Assembly: GCF_000725495.1 (NCBI RefSeq)
Contig: NZ_JNZD01000027.1
Coordinates: forward strand, 1-64,000
From: Streptomyces aureus
GTDB taxonomy: Bacteria > Actinomycetota > Actinomycetes > Streptomycetales > Streptomycetaceae
Reading direction: 5' to 3'
DNA: 64,000 nt
The position numbers and the translations under genes are program-made. The number at the start of each line of letters is the position of its first letter. Position 1 is the first letter of the stretch. Below are positions 1-8,502 of the stretch, one piece after another. The notes under the pieces were generated by a model. It ran no database searches. It was given only the letters and a program-made list of their open reading frames with translations, and had not been told where the DNA came from.

Positions 1-1963
1 GCGTGGGGGTGGCGGTGTGGGCGGCGGGGGGCGTGTGGGCCTGGGGGCCGGTGGACATACCAGCGCTGACACCCGGACCCGCGCCTGTCTCCGGACCCGG
101 ACCCGCGCCTGTCTCCGGACTCGCGTCCGAGTCCGGACCGGTGAAGATCCCGGCCTCGGCCTCGAGGGCGGCGACGGTGACGGTGGCTTCCGCGCCGGTG
201 CGGATGCCCGCGTCGGAGGTGGCGGTGCTGTCCGCTCCCGCGCTCGCTCCCGCCTCCGTCGTGTCGTCGGTCGTGGTCGTCGGAAGCGGTTCGGCCGATT
301 CGGCCGGTTCGAGGGTCACCGTCATGCCGCCGGGGAGCGTTCCGTCGGCCCTGGTCCTGAGGCCCATGCCGGGAGGGGGTGTCTCGGCGACCTTGGTCCA
401 GAGGTCGGGACCGGTCGCGGGTGCCCCGGCGGGCTCGGCCCGCCGCGTCCGCGTCGGCGTCGGCGTCAGGGACACCCTGGTCCAGCGGCTGGGCCGGGCC
501 GGGGCATCGGCGTCGGGGGCGCGTCCGCCTGCCGGACGGAGCGATTCGGCCTGCTCCTCGGTGAGACGTACGAGCGGCGGGAGCGTGTCGCCCGGCTCCT
601 GACCGGGGTGCGCGTCCTGCCGCCCGGCCCCGGCGGGTGCGGTCCGGCCGGTGAGGCGCGTGACCGTCGACAGCGGCTCCCGGCTCTCGGGCGCGGGGCC
701 CGGACCGACGGCCGGCGCCCCGGTCGGCCGGACCGCACGGACCGTCTCGTCCCGCGCCGCGCGAGGGGTCCCGGTGGGCCGGGGCCGGAGTGCCCGGGGC
801 GGACCGGCCGGTCCGCCGGTCCGCAGGGGCGCCTGCTGGAGGGGGACCGGACGGGGTGCGGGGAGACCGGGGAGACCCTGATCCCCCGTGTCCGCCGGCT
901 CCGCCCCCTCCGGCGCCTCCAGGAGCGCGACCCCGCACGGAACCGCCCCGGTGACGTACGGCAGCCGGAGCACTCCTTCCGCGCTCCACAGCCCGGTGCC
1001 GGGCAGCCAGCCCTCGGGCGCCGGACGATGGTGGATCCGGCGCTCGGACGGGCGCCACACCCCGACCCACGTGCCGCCCGGGCCGTCGATGCGCAGGGCG
1101 ACCGCGCAGGACTCCGGGGTCAGCACCTGGCCGGGCTGGATCGCGAACGGGCTGATCACACAGCCCGTCGCGCTCAGACAGTCCGGGAAGCGGACCGGCA
1201 GGGTGCTGCCGAGCACGCCCCAGCCGAGCCGGTCCCGGCCGGGGGACGGCGCGTCGGAGCGGATGAGCAGCAGTCCGCTGTCCGCGTCCGCGAGGAGCAG
1301 CCGGTCGTTGCTGTGCTCGGCGATCTGGAGGAGCGGGGACACCTCGCCGCCGCGTTCCAGGTCGACGACGACGGTCTTGGTGCGGCCGTCGTGGACACGG
1401 TCCAGCGCGAGCAGCCGTCCCGTGCCGTCCAGCCACACCCCGCCCGAGCAGTGGCCCGGCACCTCGGCCAGGTGCTCCGGGCCGAACGCGCCGCCGGCCA
1501 CCAGCCACACCGCCGTCGAGCCCCGGCCCACCGCCAGGGCGTACGCGCGCTCCCCGTCCGGACCGGGCGGCAGCAGTCGCAGCACCGTGCCCGCGTCGGG
1601 ACACTCCACCGCGCCGAGCGGAAGCTCGCCGGTGCCCGGTCCGGTCGGATACAGGAGGGAGAAGGTGTGGCGTCCGTCGTCCGCGCGGTGGATCAGGACC
1701 CTGCCGTCGCTGAGCGGCAGCACCTCGGCGCCGGGCGCCTCGGGCTGGGGACCGGGCAGCGGCACGGTGTACGGCTCGGGGCCGTCCAGCGTCCAGCGCT
1801 CCGGGTACCAGCGCTCGCCGTCGCGGGTGAGCCGTGCCCCGTAGGCGCCGTCGGCGGTGATCACACAGCCGGGAGGAGCGGCCCACCGGCCCATGGCGTC
1901 GCCGTACTCGGCACCGTTCACACGCTCGCTCCGCACCAGGGGTTCTCTCGCACCGGCCGTCAT
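1..1963 (-). CDS. Protein of unknown function, beta-rich N-terminus and low-complexity C-terminus (3' end outside window)
   Basis: The minus-strand frame opens at ATG 1963, preceded by a strong ribosome site (GGAGGTGA, about 8 bases upstream). I saw no stop before base 1, so about 654 codons are visible and the C-terminus is missing. The first ~370 residues alternate short hydrophobic strands with Gly/Asp turns, which suggests a beta-propeller-like fold; no family motif was recognised. From about residue 380 the chain becomes Pro/Thr/Ala/Glu-rich, with a short segment resembling the start (LWTKVAETPPPG). Near bases 76-120 it carries a repeated Gly-Pro-Glu-Thr unit. No signal peptide is evident. 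Function unknown. The divergent neighbour is the Nif3-like gene at 2609. Confidence 0.65.
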   Translation of the reverse strand, partial: MTAGAREPLVRSERVNGAEYGDAMGRWAAPPGCVITADGAYGARLTRDGERWYPERWTLDGPEPYTVPLPGPQPEAPGAEVLPLSDGRVLIHRADDGRHTFSLLYPTGPGTGELPLGAVECPDAGTVLRLLPPGPDGERAYALAVGRGSTAVWLVAGGAFGPEHLAEVPGHCSGGVWLDGTGRLLALDRVHDGRTKTVVVDLERGGEVSPLLQIAEHSNDRLLLADADSGLLLIRSDAPSPGRDRLGWGVLGSTLPVRFPDCLSATGCVISPFAIQPGQVLTPESCAVALRIDGPGGTWVGVWRPSERRIHHRPAPEGWLPGTGLWSAEGVLRLPYVTGAVPCGVALLEAPEGAEPADTGDQGLPGLPAPRPVPLQQAPLRTGGPAGPPRALRPRPTGTPRAARDETVRAVRPTGAPAVGPGPAPESREPLSTVTRLTGRTAPAGAGRQDAHPGQEPGDTLPPLVRLTEEQAESLRPAGGRAPDADAPARPSRWTRVSLTPTPTRTRRAEPAGAPATGPDLWTKVAETPPPGMGLRTRADGTLPGGMTVTLEPAESAEPLPTTTTDDTTEAGASAGADSTATSDAGIRTGAEATVTVAALEAEAGIFTGPDSDASPETGAGPGPETGAGPGVSAGMSTGPQAHTPPAAHTATPT

Positions 1964-2088
1964 CGTTCGGTCACCTCCGGCGACGAAGGTAGTTTTCGCA
2001 CGCACAGGCGGGGGAGCGACGGGCTGCTGCTTCACACATAAGGGTGGCCGTGTTCGGATTCGCCTGAGGGAACGGGACGGATGTGCTG

Positions 2089-2395
2089 AGGATGGCGGGA
2101 AGTCGCGCGCCGGGATGGCGGGAAGTCATACGTTCCTAGGACAGGAAGCCCTGCGCCGGGAATGCGGGAAGCCCTGTGCCGGGAACGGGGGGACGTGGTG
2201 CGCCGGGAACGGGGGCGGGCCTTAGGCCGGGAACGGGGGGAAGCCCCGGGGCGGGTACGGCGGGAGCCCCGGGCCGGGGACGGCGGGCAGCTGTGATCCG
2301 GGAACGGCGGGAAGCCGCGGGCCGGAGCGCCGGGAGTCCCGTGTCGGGGATGGCGGGCAGCGCCGGGCCGGGTACGGCGGGAGCCCCTGTGCCAG
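2089..2395. repeat. Intergenic minisatellite, about 12 copies of a 22-24 bp unit
   Basis: The gap 1964-2608 holds no convincing gene. Its centre is an imperfect tandem array with core GCCGGGAACGGCGGGAAGCC. Recognisable copies begin near 2109, 2155, 2178, 2202, 2225, 2249 and then about every 23 bases to 2395. One unit around 2131-2154 is degenerate. Copies vary mainly at the AAC/TAC/GAC triplet and after GGGA. The period is close to two helical turns. The array lies between divergent genes and could influence either promoter, but no function is shown. Confidence 0.8.
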
Positions 2396-2608
2396 GGGTT
2401 CTGGGAACCCCGTAACCCCGTACCGACGGCCCCCTGAGGAGGACCGGCGGATCCGCCACCCCGCGGCCCCCGGACGGACTCCTCGCGTTGTCCGTTCGCT
2501 CAGCTCCCGGGCGGAGCCCTCGTGTCCTCCGGTCGCTCAGCCCCCCGGGCACGGGACCCTCGCCCGTGACCGGTCGGGGAGGGACGCGGGGCAGGTAGCC
2601 TTTTCCCC

Positions 2609-3460
2609 GTGCCCCGTCTGTCTGAAGTCATCGCCGCGCTCGACGCCCTGTGGCCCCCGGAGCGGGCCGAGGGGTGGGACGCCGTCGGCACCGTCTGCGG
2701 CGACCCGGACCAGGAGGTCACGCGCGTCCTGTTCGCCGTCGACCCGGTCCAGGACATCGTCGACGAGGCGGTGAAGCTGGACGCCGACCTGCTCGTCACC
2801 CACCACCCGCTCTATCTGCGCGGTACGACGACCGTGGCGGCCGGCACCTTCAAGGGCCGGGTCGTGCACACGCTGATCAAGAACGACATCGCGCTGCACG
2901 TCGCCCACACCAACGCCGACCGTGCCGACCCGGGCGTCAGCGACGCGCTGGCCGGGGCCCTGGACCTCCGGGTCGTACGGCCCCTCGTGCCCGACGCCAC
3001 CGACCCCGAGGGACGCCGTGGCCTCGGCCGCGTCTGCGAGCTGGACCATCCGCTGACCGTGCGCGAACTCGCCGCCCTCGCCGCCGAGCGGCTGCCCGCC
3101 ACCGCGCAGGGCATCCGCGTCGCGGGCGACCCCGACGCGCTGGTGCGGACCGTCGCGGTCAGCGGCGGCTCCGGGGACAGCCTGTTCGACGACGTGCGCG
3201 CCGCGGGCGTCGACGCCTTCCTCACCGCGGACCTGCGGCACCACCCGGTGTCCGAGGCCCGCGCCCACAGTCCTCTCGCGCTGCTCGACGCGGCGCACTG
3301 GGCCACCGAGTGGCCCTGGTGCGAGCTGGCCGCAGCCCAGCTCGACGAGATCTCCGACCGGAAGGGATGGGGACTGCGCGTCCACGTCTCCCGGACGGTC
3401 ACCGACCCCTGGACCGCCCACGCGGCCTCACACCACGACACCTCAGGAGCCCCCAACTGA
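2609..3460 (+). CDS. Nif3-like dinuclear metal center hexameric protein (NIF3/DUF34 family)
   Basis: This 283-residue protein has the family hallmarks: an N-terminal PRLSEVIAALDALWPP segment, the metal-binding THHPLYL motif near residue 65, HTNAD near residue 100, and a C-terminal half with HHPVSEA followed by DAAHWATEWP that supplies the remaining ligands. Family members are conserved GTP cyclohydrolase I-type-2-like proteins that bind two metals and form hexameric rings; the physiological substrate is not settled. Start is GTG 2609. The stop overlaps the start of the next gene, indicating translational coupling with the zinc-ribbon protein and, beyond it, RNase H/phosphatase. Confidence 0.9.
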   Translation: MPRLSEVIAALDALWPPERAEGWDAVGTVCGDPDQEVTRVLFAVDPVQDIVDEAVKLDADLLVTHHPLYLRGTTTVAAGTFKGRVVHTLIKNDIALHVAHTNADRADPGVSDALAGALDLRVVRPLVPDATDPEGRRGLGRVCELDHPLTVRELAALAAERLPATAQGIRVAGDPDALVRTVAVSGGSGDSLFDDVRAAGVDAFLTADLRHHPVSEARAHSPLALLDAAHWATEWPWCELAAAQLDEISDRKGWGLRVHVSRTVTDPWTAHAASHHDTSGAPN

Positions 3461-4200
3461 ACGCCGCGCCCGCCGACCAGATCCGACTTCTCGACGTCCA
3501 GGCTCTCGACTCCCGTGTGCAGCAGCTCGCGCACAAGCGGAAGTCGCTGCCCGAGCACGCCGAGATCGAGTCGCTGAACAAGGACCTCACGCAGCTGCGC
3601 GACCTGCTCGTCGCCGCGCAGACCGAGGAGAGCGACTGCGCCCGCGAGCAGACCAAGGCCGAGCAGGACGTCGACCAGGTGCGCCAGCGTGCCGTCCGCG
3701 ACCAGCAGCGGCTGGACTCGGGCGCCGTCACCTCGCCGAAGGACCTGGAGAACCTCCAGCGCGAGATCGTCTCCCTCGCCAAGCGCCAGGGTGACCTGGA
3801 GGACGTCGTCCTCGAGGTGATGGAGCGCCGCGAGTCCGCCCAGGAGCGGGTCGCGGAGCTGACCGAGCGGGTCTCCTCCGTGCAGGCGAAGATCGACGAC
3901 GCGACCTCGCGCCGTGACGCCGCCTTCGAGCAGTTCGACGGCGAGAGCGCCTCGGTCACCAAGGAGCGCGAGGTCATCGCCGCCTCCGTGCCGGCCGACC
4001 TGCTCAAGCTGTACGACAAGCTGCGCCTGCAGCAGGGTGGGGTCGGTGCCGCCCGGCTCTACCAGCGCCGCTGCGAGGGCTGCCGTCTGGAGCTCAACAT
4101 CACCGAGGTCAACGAGGTGAAGGCGGCCGCTCCCGACGCCGTGCTGCGCTGCGAGAACTGCCAGCGCATCCTGGTGCGCACGTCCGAGTCCGGCCTGTAG
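3457..4200 (+). CDS. Coiled-coil protein with C-terminal zinc ribbon (CT398-like family), probable CTG start
   Basis: A 247-residue protein: residues 10-190 form long charged amphipathic helices with heptad character (coiled coil), followed by a zinc ribbon with paired cysteines CEGC ... CENC. The family is conserved in actinobacteria between nif3-like and RNase H genes; it resembles bacterial coiled-coil/zinc-ribbon proteins thought to bind nucleic acid or act as scaffolds. The first plausible codon is CTG 3457, which overlaps the upstream TGA (CTGA) and sits 6-7 bases after CAGGAG. The next in-frame start, GTG 3517, has no ribosome site and would cut into the conserved N-terminus, so CTG is preferred. 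Confidence 0.85.
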   Translation: MNAAPADQIRLLDVQALDSRVQQLAHKRKSLPEHAEIESLNKDLTQLRDLLVAAQTEESDCAREQTKAEQDVDQVRQRAVRDQQRLDSGAVTSPKDLENLQREIVSLAKRQGDLEDVVLEVMERRESAQERVAELTERVSSVQAKIDDATSRRDAAFEQFDGESASVTKEREVIAASVPADLLKLYDKLRLQQGGVGAARLYQRRCEGCRLELNITEVNEVKAAAPDAVLRCENCQRILVRTSESGL

Positions 4201-4212
4201 GGAGACTCGTCC

Positions 4213-5853
4213 GTGCGGGAGTTCATCGTCGAGGCCGACGGAGGTTCCCGGGGCAACCCGGGGCCCGCGGGCTACGGCTCCGTGGTCATCGACGCGGCGA
4301 CGGGGGAGACGCTGGCGGAGCGCGCCGAGTACATCGGCGTCGCCACCAACAACGTCGCCGAGTACCGGGGCCTGGTCGCCGGTCTGGAGGCGGCGCGCGA
4401 CCTCGACGCGTCCGCGACGGTCCGGGTCCGGATGGACTCCAAGCTCGTCGTCGAGCAGATGTCGGGGCGCTGGAAGATCAAGCACCCGGACATGAAGCCG
4501 CTCGCGGCGCGGGCGGCCCGGGTCCTTCCGGGCTCCCAGGTCACGTACGAGTGGATCCCGCGCGAGCGGAACAAGCACGCGGACCGGCTGGCCAACGAGG
4601 CGATGGACGCGGGCAAGCGGGGCGAGGCGTGGTCGCCGTCGGAGTCGACGGCCGAGCTGAACGCCCGGGCGGCCCGCGCCGCGGCCCCCGCCCCCACGGG
4701 CCCACCCGGAGACGCGACAGCAGGCGCAGCCAGAGCCCGAGCAGCCCTGGCCTCCACCCGCCAGGGCGCCGAAGCGCCCGCCGAGCCCGAGGAACTGCGC
4801 GCCCAGCCCACGACAACCGTCACCCGGCCGACGGCCACAGGCGCCACCCGCCACCCCGGCGGCGAAGCCGCAGAAGCGACCGGCGGGGGCGGCGAAGCCG
4901 CAGAAGCGACCGGTGCGGGGAAGGGGCGCGAGGAACTGCGCGCCCAGCCCACGACAACGGCCGGTCGGCCGACGGCCACAGGCGCCACCCCCCAGCCCGG
5001 CGGCGAAGCCGCAGAAGCGACCGGCGGGGGCAAGGGGCGCGAGGAACTGCGCGCCCAGCCCACGACAACCGCCAGTCGGCCCCCGGCCAGAACCGGTCCC
5101 GCACAGCCCGGCGGCGAAGCCGCAGAGACCCCTGCCGCCGCGAGGCCGGGCGACGACGTGCGGGCCGCGAAGAACGTGGCCGCCGCGCAGACCACCCCGG
5201 CGTCCGGCTGGACCGCGCCCCCCGACATGGGCGCCCCCGCCACCTTCGTCCTGCTGCGGCACGGCGAGACCCCCCTGACCCCGCAGAAGCGGTTCTCGGG
5301 CAGCGGCGGCAGCGACCCGTCGCTGTCCGCCGTCGGCCGGGAGCAGGCCGAGCGGGTGGCCGCCGCGCTGGCGGCACGCGGCACGATCCAGGCGATCGTG
5401 GCCTCCCCGCTGGCCCGGACCCGCCAGACCGCCGCGGCCGTCGCCGCCCGGCTCGGCCTCGACGTGCTCGTCGAGGACGGCCTGCGCGAGACGGACTTCG
5501 GCGCCTGGGAGGGGCTGACGTTCGGCGAGGTGCGCGAACGCCACCCCGAGGACCTGAACGCCTGGCTCGCCTCGCCGGAGGCCGAACCGACCGGCGGCGG
5601 CGAGAGCTTCGCGGCGACGGCACAGCGCATGGCGGCCACCCGCGACAAGCTGATCGCCGCCTACGCCGGCCGTACGGTCCTGCTCGTCACGCACGTCACC
5701 CCGATCAAGACCCTCGTCCGGCTGGCCCTCGGCGCCCCGCCGGAGTCCCTGTTCCGGATGGAACTGTCGGCGGCGTCGCTCTCGGCGGTGGCCTACTACG
5801 GGGACGGCAACGCGAGCGTCCGGCTGTTCAACGACACCTCCCACCTGCGCTGA
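4213..5853 (+). CDS. Bifunctional RNase H / acid phosphatase (histidine phosphatase domain)
   Basis: This is a 546-residue two-domain protein. Residues 1-145 are RNase HI, with catalytic acidic positions in EADGGSRGNPGPAG, NNVAEYRGL, RVRMDSKLVV and ADRLANEAMD. Residues 340-546 are a histidine phosphatase with the LLRHGETPLT motif and a late VTHVTPI histidine. S. coelicolor SCO2299 is the characterised prototype: it cleaves RNA in RNA/DNA hybrids and hydrolyses phosphomonoesters, and similar domains act as alpha-ribazole phosphatases. GTG 4213 follows an AGGGAGA ribosome site 12 bases after the preceding stop. The linker (about residues 150-335) is unusually long and repetitive; see the separate repeat entry. 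Confidence 0.93.
   Translation: MREFIVEADGGSRGNPGPAGYGSVVIDAATGETLAERAEYIGVATNNVAEYRGLVAGLEAARDLDASATVRVRMDSKLVVEQMSGRWKIKHPDMKPLAARAARVLPGSQVTYEWIPRERNKHADRLANEAMDAGKRGEAWSPSESTAELNARAARAAAPAPTGPPGDATAGAARARAALASTRQGAEAPAEPEELRAQPTTTVTRPTATGATRHPGGEAAEATGGGGEAAEATGAGKGREELRAQPTTTAGRPTATGATPQPGGEAAEATGGGKGREELRAQPTTTASRPPARTGPAQPGGEAAETPAAARPGDDVRAAKNVAAAQTTPASGWTAPPDMGAPATFVLLRHGETPLTPQKRFSGSGGSDPSLSAVGREQAERVAAALAARGTIQAIVASPLARTRQTAAAVAARLGLDVLVEDGLRETDFGAWEGLTFGEVRERHPEDLNAWLASPEAEPTGGGESFAATAQRMAATRDKLIAAYAGRTVLLVTHVTPIKTLVRLALGAPPESLFRMELSAASLSAVAYYGDGNASVRLFNDTSHLR
4789..5145 (+). repeat. Three in-frame ~111 bp repeats in the RNase H/phosphatase linker
   Basis: The sequence GAGGAACTGCGCGCCCAGCC begins at about 4789, 4930 and 5041, spaced 141 and 111 bases, both multiples of three. 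Each copy continues into a GGCGGCGAAGCCGCAGAAGC block; the first copy has an extra 30 bp duplication of that block. The peptide repeats EELRAQPTTT ... PGGEAAEAT. The DNA resembles the hairpin element at 55394-55440 (GGGGCGCGGGGAACCGCGCG), so the linker may have arisen by insertion and tandem duplication of a dispersed palindromic element in a permissive region. Confidence 0.8.
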
Positions 5854-5922
5854 CCTCGGGCCACCCCGGCCCCGGGTCGTCCAAGGCGCCGCAGGCACCG
5901 GTGCCGAGGCCCGCGGCGGGAC

Positions 5923-6723
5923 TCACCCCCGCCGGGCCGCCCGGTCCCGGAGGACGGCGGCGGTCTCCCGGTCCGCCGGGAGGAACGCCTCCAGATGGAG
6001 CTCGGCGAGCGTGACGTCCACCGCGGTGGCGAACGACGTGAGCGTGGTGAGCAGCCTCAACTCGCCCTCCGGGCACCGCAGTCGCAGCGGGACGGCGAAG
6101 CCGAGGTAGTCCGCCCCGGGCTCGCTCGCCGGAACGTACCCCGCCAGCTCCTCGACCAGCGCGTCGAGGCGGGGATCGGGGCTGCGCAGCGAACGGGCCC
6201 GCAGGTTCTCCACGATGTGCCGGCCCCAGGCGTCCAGGTTGACCACCCGGGACGCCATGCCGCGCGGATGCAGGGCCAACCGCAGGACGTTCACCGGCGG
6301 TTCCAGCAGTTCGGGAGCCGCCCCCTCGGTCAGGACGTCGAAGGCGGCGTTGGCGGCGACGAGTTCACCGCACGGCCCGGCCACCACCGCCGGACAGGGC
6401 AGATGCCCTTCGAGGATGCCGTCCAGCGCCTCGCGCACGGGCTTCAGCGCGGCGGAGTCGAGTGACGACTCGACGAACGCGGGGGCGTAACCCGCCGCCA
6501 GGAGCAGCGCGTTGCGCTCCCGCAGGGTCAGGTCCAGTGACTCGGCGAGCCGGATCACGATCTCCCTGCCGGGCACCGAGCGCCCGCGCTCGATGAAGCT
6601 GACGTACCGCTGGGTCGTGCCCGCGCGGGAGGCGAGCTCCAGCTGGCTCACCCGGCGGGCGTGCCGCCAGCGCAGCAACTCCCGTGCGAAGGGAGGGGGT
6701 TCGGCGGAGATACCGGTCGTCAT
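5923..6723 (-). CDS. XRE-family transcriptional regulator with MmyB-like ligand-binding domain
   Basis: A 266-residue protein. Residues 12-70 form a Cro/C1-type helix-turn-helix (RRVSQLELASRAGTTQRYVSF...GRSVPGREIV). Residues 95-260 match the MmyB-like/PAS-like sensor domain that follows the HTH in many actinobacterial regulators (PAVVAGPCGELVAANAAF, NVLRLALHP, LDAWGRHIVENLRAR). Such regulators usually control adjacent oxidoreductase genes; here the neighbours on the same strand are KDPG aldolase and YaaA, while the convergent gene is RNase H/phosphatase. The start ATG 6723 lies just downstream of GTTGTACGTCAC, whose role is not known. Confidence 0.88.
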   Translation of the reverse strand: MTTGISAEPPPFARELLRWRHARRVSQLELASRAGTTQRYVSFIERGRSVPGREIVIRLAESLDLTLRERNALLLAAGYAPAFVESSLDSAALKPVREALDGILEGHLPCPAVVAGPCGELVAANAAFDVLTEGAAPELLEPPVNVLRLALHPRGMASRVVNLDAWGRHIVENLRARSLRSPDPRLDALVEELAGYVPASEPGADYLGFAVPLRLRCPEGELRLLTTLTSFATAVDVTLAELHLEAFLPADRETAAVLRDRAARRG

Positions 6724-6861
6724 GCGACCAGTTGTACGTCACGCCCCCGACACCGGGACGACGGAGCGGGTCCCACCCCGCCCGGCACCGGCACGACGGC
6801 GCTGGTCTCACTCGGCCGGAGCCCGCCCGGAGCCGGGCCCAGGGCCGGCAGAGGCCCGCGG

Positions 6862-7506
6862 CTACCGGCGCAGCGCCGACGCCGCCCGTGCCAGGTCCTC
6901 GACCCTGCGCCAGTCGCGGGCGGCGACCGCGTCCGCCGGGAGCATCCAACTTCCGCCCACACAGCCCACGTTGGACAGTGCGAGATAGTCGGGCGCGCAG
7001 TCGGGGCCGATACCGCCCGTCGGGCAGAACCGCGCCTGCGGGAGCGGTCCCGCCAGGGACTTCAGATAGGCCGTACCGCCCGCCGCCTGCGCGGGGAAGA
7101 ACTTCATCTCGCGCACCCCCCGCTCCAGCAGCGCCACCACCTCGGAGGCGGTGGACACCCCCGGCAGGAACGGCACCCCGGACCCCCGCATGGCCTCCAG
7201 CAGCGCGTCCGTCCAGCCGGGGCTGACCAGGAAGCGGGCGCCCGCCCGGAGCGCGTCGCCCACGTGCTCCGGAGTCAGGACCGTGCCCGCGCCCACCACC
7301 GCCTCGGGCACCTCGGCCGCGACGGCCCGGATCGCGTCGAGCGCCGCCGGGGTCCGCAGGGTCACCTCGATCGCGGGCAGCCCCCCGGCGACGAGCGCCC
7401 GCGCGAGCGGCACCGCGTCAAGGGCGTCGTCGATCACGACCACGGGGACGACGGGTGCCAGATCCAGGACGGAGGCAGGCGGAGCCGGGGGCGGTGACGA
7501 CGTCAT
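6862..7506 (-). CDS. eda: 2-dehydro-3-deoxy-phosphogluconate (KDPG) aldolase, Entner-Doudoroff type
   Basis: The 214-residue protein has the class I KDPG/KHG aldolase pattern: catalytic Glu47 in PAIEVTLRT, phosphate-contact GAGTVLTPE near residue 72, PGVSTASE near 115, Schiff-base Lys135 in REMKFFPAQ, and PTGGI in the second phosphate loop. It splits 2-keto-3-deoxy-6-phosphogluconate into pyruvate and glyceraldehyde 3-phosphate. ATG 7506 is used; an alternative ATG at 7515 adds three residues. No edd gene lies nearby, so it may serve uronate or keto-acid breakdown. Confidence 0.93.
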   Translation of the reverse strand: MTSSPPPAPPASVLDLAPVVPVVVIDDALDAVPLARALVAGGLPAIEVTLRTPAALDAIRAVAAEVPEAVVGAGTVLTPEHVGDALRAGARFLVSPGWTDALLEAMRGSGVPFLPGVSTASEVVALLERGVREMKFFPAQAAGGTAYLKSLAGPLPQARFCPTGGIGPDCAPDYLALSNVGCVGGSWMLPADAVAARDWRRVEDLARAASALRR

Positions 7507-7575
7507 GCCCCTCATCCTGCCCGGGGTGTGCAGCCTGCGCAAAGGTCGTTGCACATGCTGCAACGGCGGGGTGGA

Positions 7576-8376
7576 TCAGTGGATCTCGCGCACCACCACG
7601 TCGAGAGCCCACGGCCTGCCCGCCCCGGCGGGGGCCTCGGCCTCGACCGTGTGGCCGAGGTCCCGCAGCGCCTCCACCAGCTCGGCCGGGTTCTTCGGCG
7701 CGGCGTTCGCGGTGAGCAGGCTGCGTACGATCCTGCCCTTGGTCGCCTTGTTGAAATGGCTCACGACGGACCGCTTCTCGACCCCGTTCACCAGCTGTGC
7801 GTGCAGGACCCGTACGGTCGCCGTCCGGGTCGCCACCTCGCCCTTGGGCTTCCATGCGGCGGTGTAGGCGGAGGAGCGCAGGTCCAGGACGAGTCCGTCG
7901 CCCGCGGCCTCGGGGAGCGCGTCGGCCATCGGCGCCCGCCAGTGCGCGCCCAGCGCTCCGAGGCCCGGCAGCTTCACTCCCATCGAGCAGCGGTAGGAGG
8001 GGATCCGGTCGGTCACCCGCACCGCGCCCCACAGCCCGGAGAAGACGAGCAGCGAACGGCCCGCGCGGCGCTTGGCGGCGGTGTCCAGCGAGGCCAGGTC
8101 CAGGGCGTCGTAGAGGACGCCCGTGTAGATCTCCCCGGCCGGGCGCGTGCCCGCGGTCCGCAGTTCCGTGTTCTTCGCGATCTCGCCCCGCAGGCCCTCG
8201 CTCAGTCCGAGGACCTCGCGGGCCTTCTCCTCGTCGGCCACGCACAGCTCGACCAGCTCGTCGAGGACCGCCCGACGCGCCTCCGCGAGACCCGGCAGGG
8301 ACAGCGACTCGGGCTTGAGCGCGGTTCCCCGGCCGGAGGGCGCCTTGCCCTCGGAAGGCGGCAGCAGCACGAGCAC
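7576..8376 (-). CDS. yaaA: Peroxide stress protein YaaA (DUF328)
   Basis: A 266-residue protein beginning MLVLLPPSEGKAP, the signature N-terminus of YaaA/DUF328. It keeps the central ...LYDALDLASL... and VFSGLWGAVRVTDRIPSYR segments and the late VSHFNKATKGRIVR motif. In E. coli YaaA limits intracellular free iron during peroxide stress; newer work describes a DNA-binding helix-hairpin-helix-like fold. It reads toward eda with a 69-base gap and may be co-transcribed. It diverges from the RNB nuclease gene. Confidence 0.92.
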   Translation of the reverse strand: MLVLLPPSEGKAPSGRGTALKPESLSLPGLAEARRAVLDELVELCVADEEKAREVLGLSEGLRGEIAKNTELRTAGTRPAGEIYTGVLYDALDLASLDTAAKRRAGRSLLVFSGLWGAVRVTDRIPSYRCSMGVKLPGLGALGAHWRAPMADALPEAAGDGLVLDLRSSAYTAAWKPKGEVATRTATVRVLHAQLVNGVEKRSVVSHFNKATKGRIVRSLLTANAAPKNPAELVEALRDLGHTVEAEAPAGAGRPWALDVVVREIH

Positions 8377-8502
8377 GGTGGGTTCTCCTCACAACGGATA
8401 CGGACCTCAGCCAGCGTACGGGGTGACCCCGGCCCCCTTTCCCCGCCCGGAGGGCGCCTCGTTCCGGGTGCTGACCCGTGGCCCCCGGCCTACGCTCGAC
8501 GC

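Noticed and set aside
2812..5898. Very long open frame on the minus strand opposite the Nif3/zinc-ribbon/RNase H genes
   Set aside because: Its translation lacks recognisable domains and mirrors the plus-strand genes, whose motifs are clear. Long antisense open frames are expected at this GC content.
5854..5922. Small gene between convergent RNase H and XRE genes
   Set aside because: Only 69 bases with no start plus ribosome site combination; treated as intergenic.
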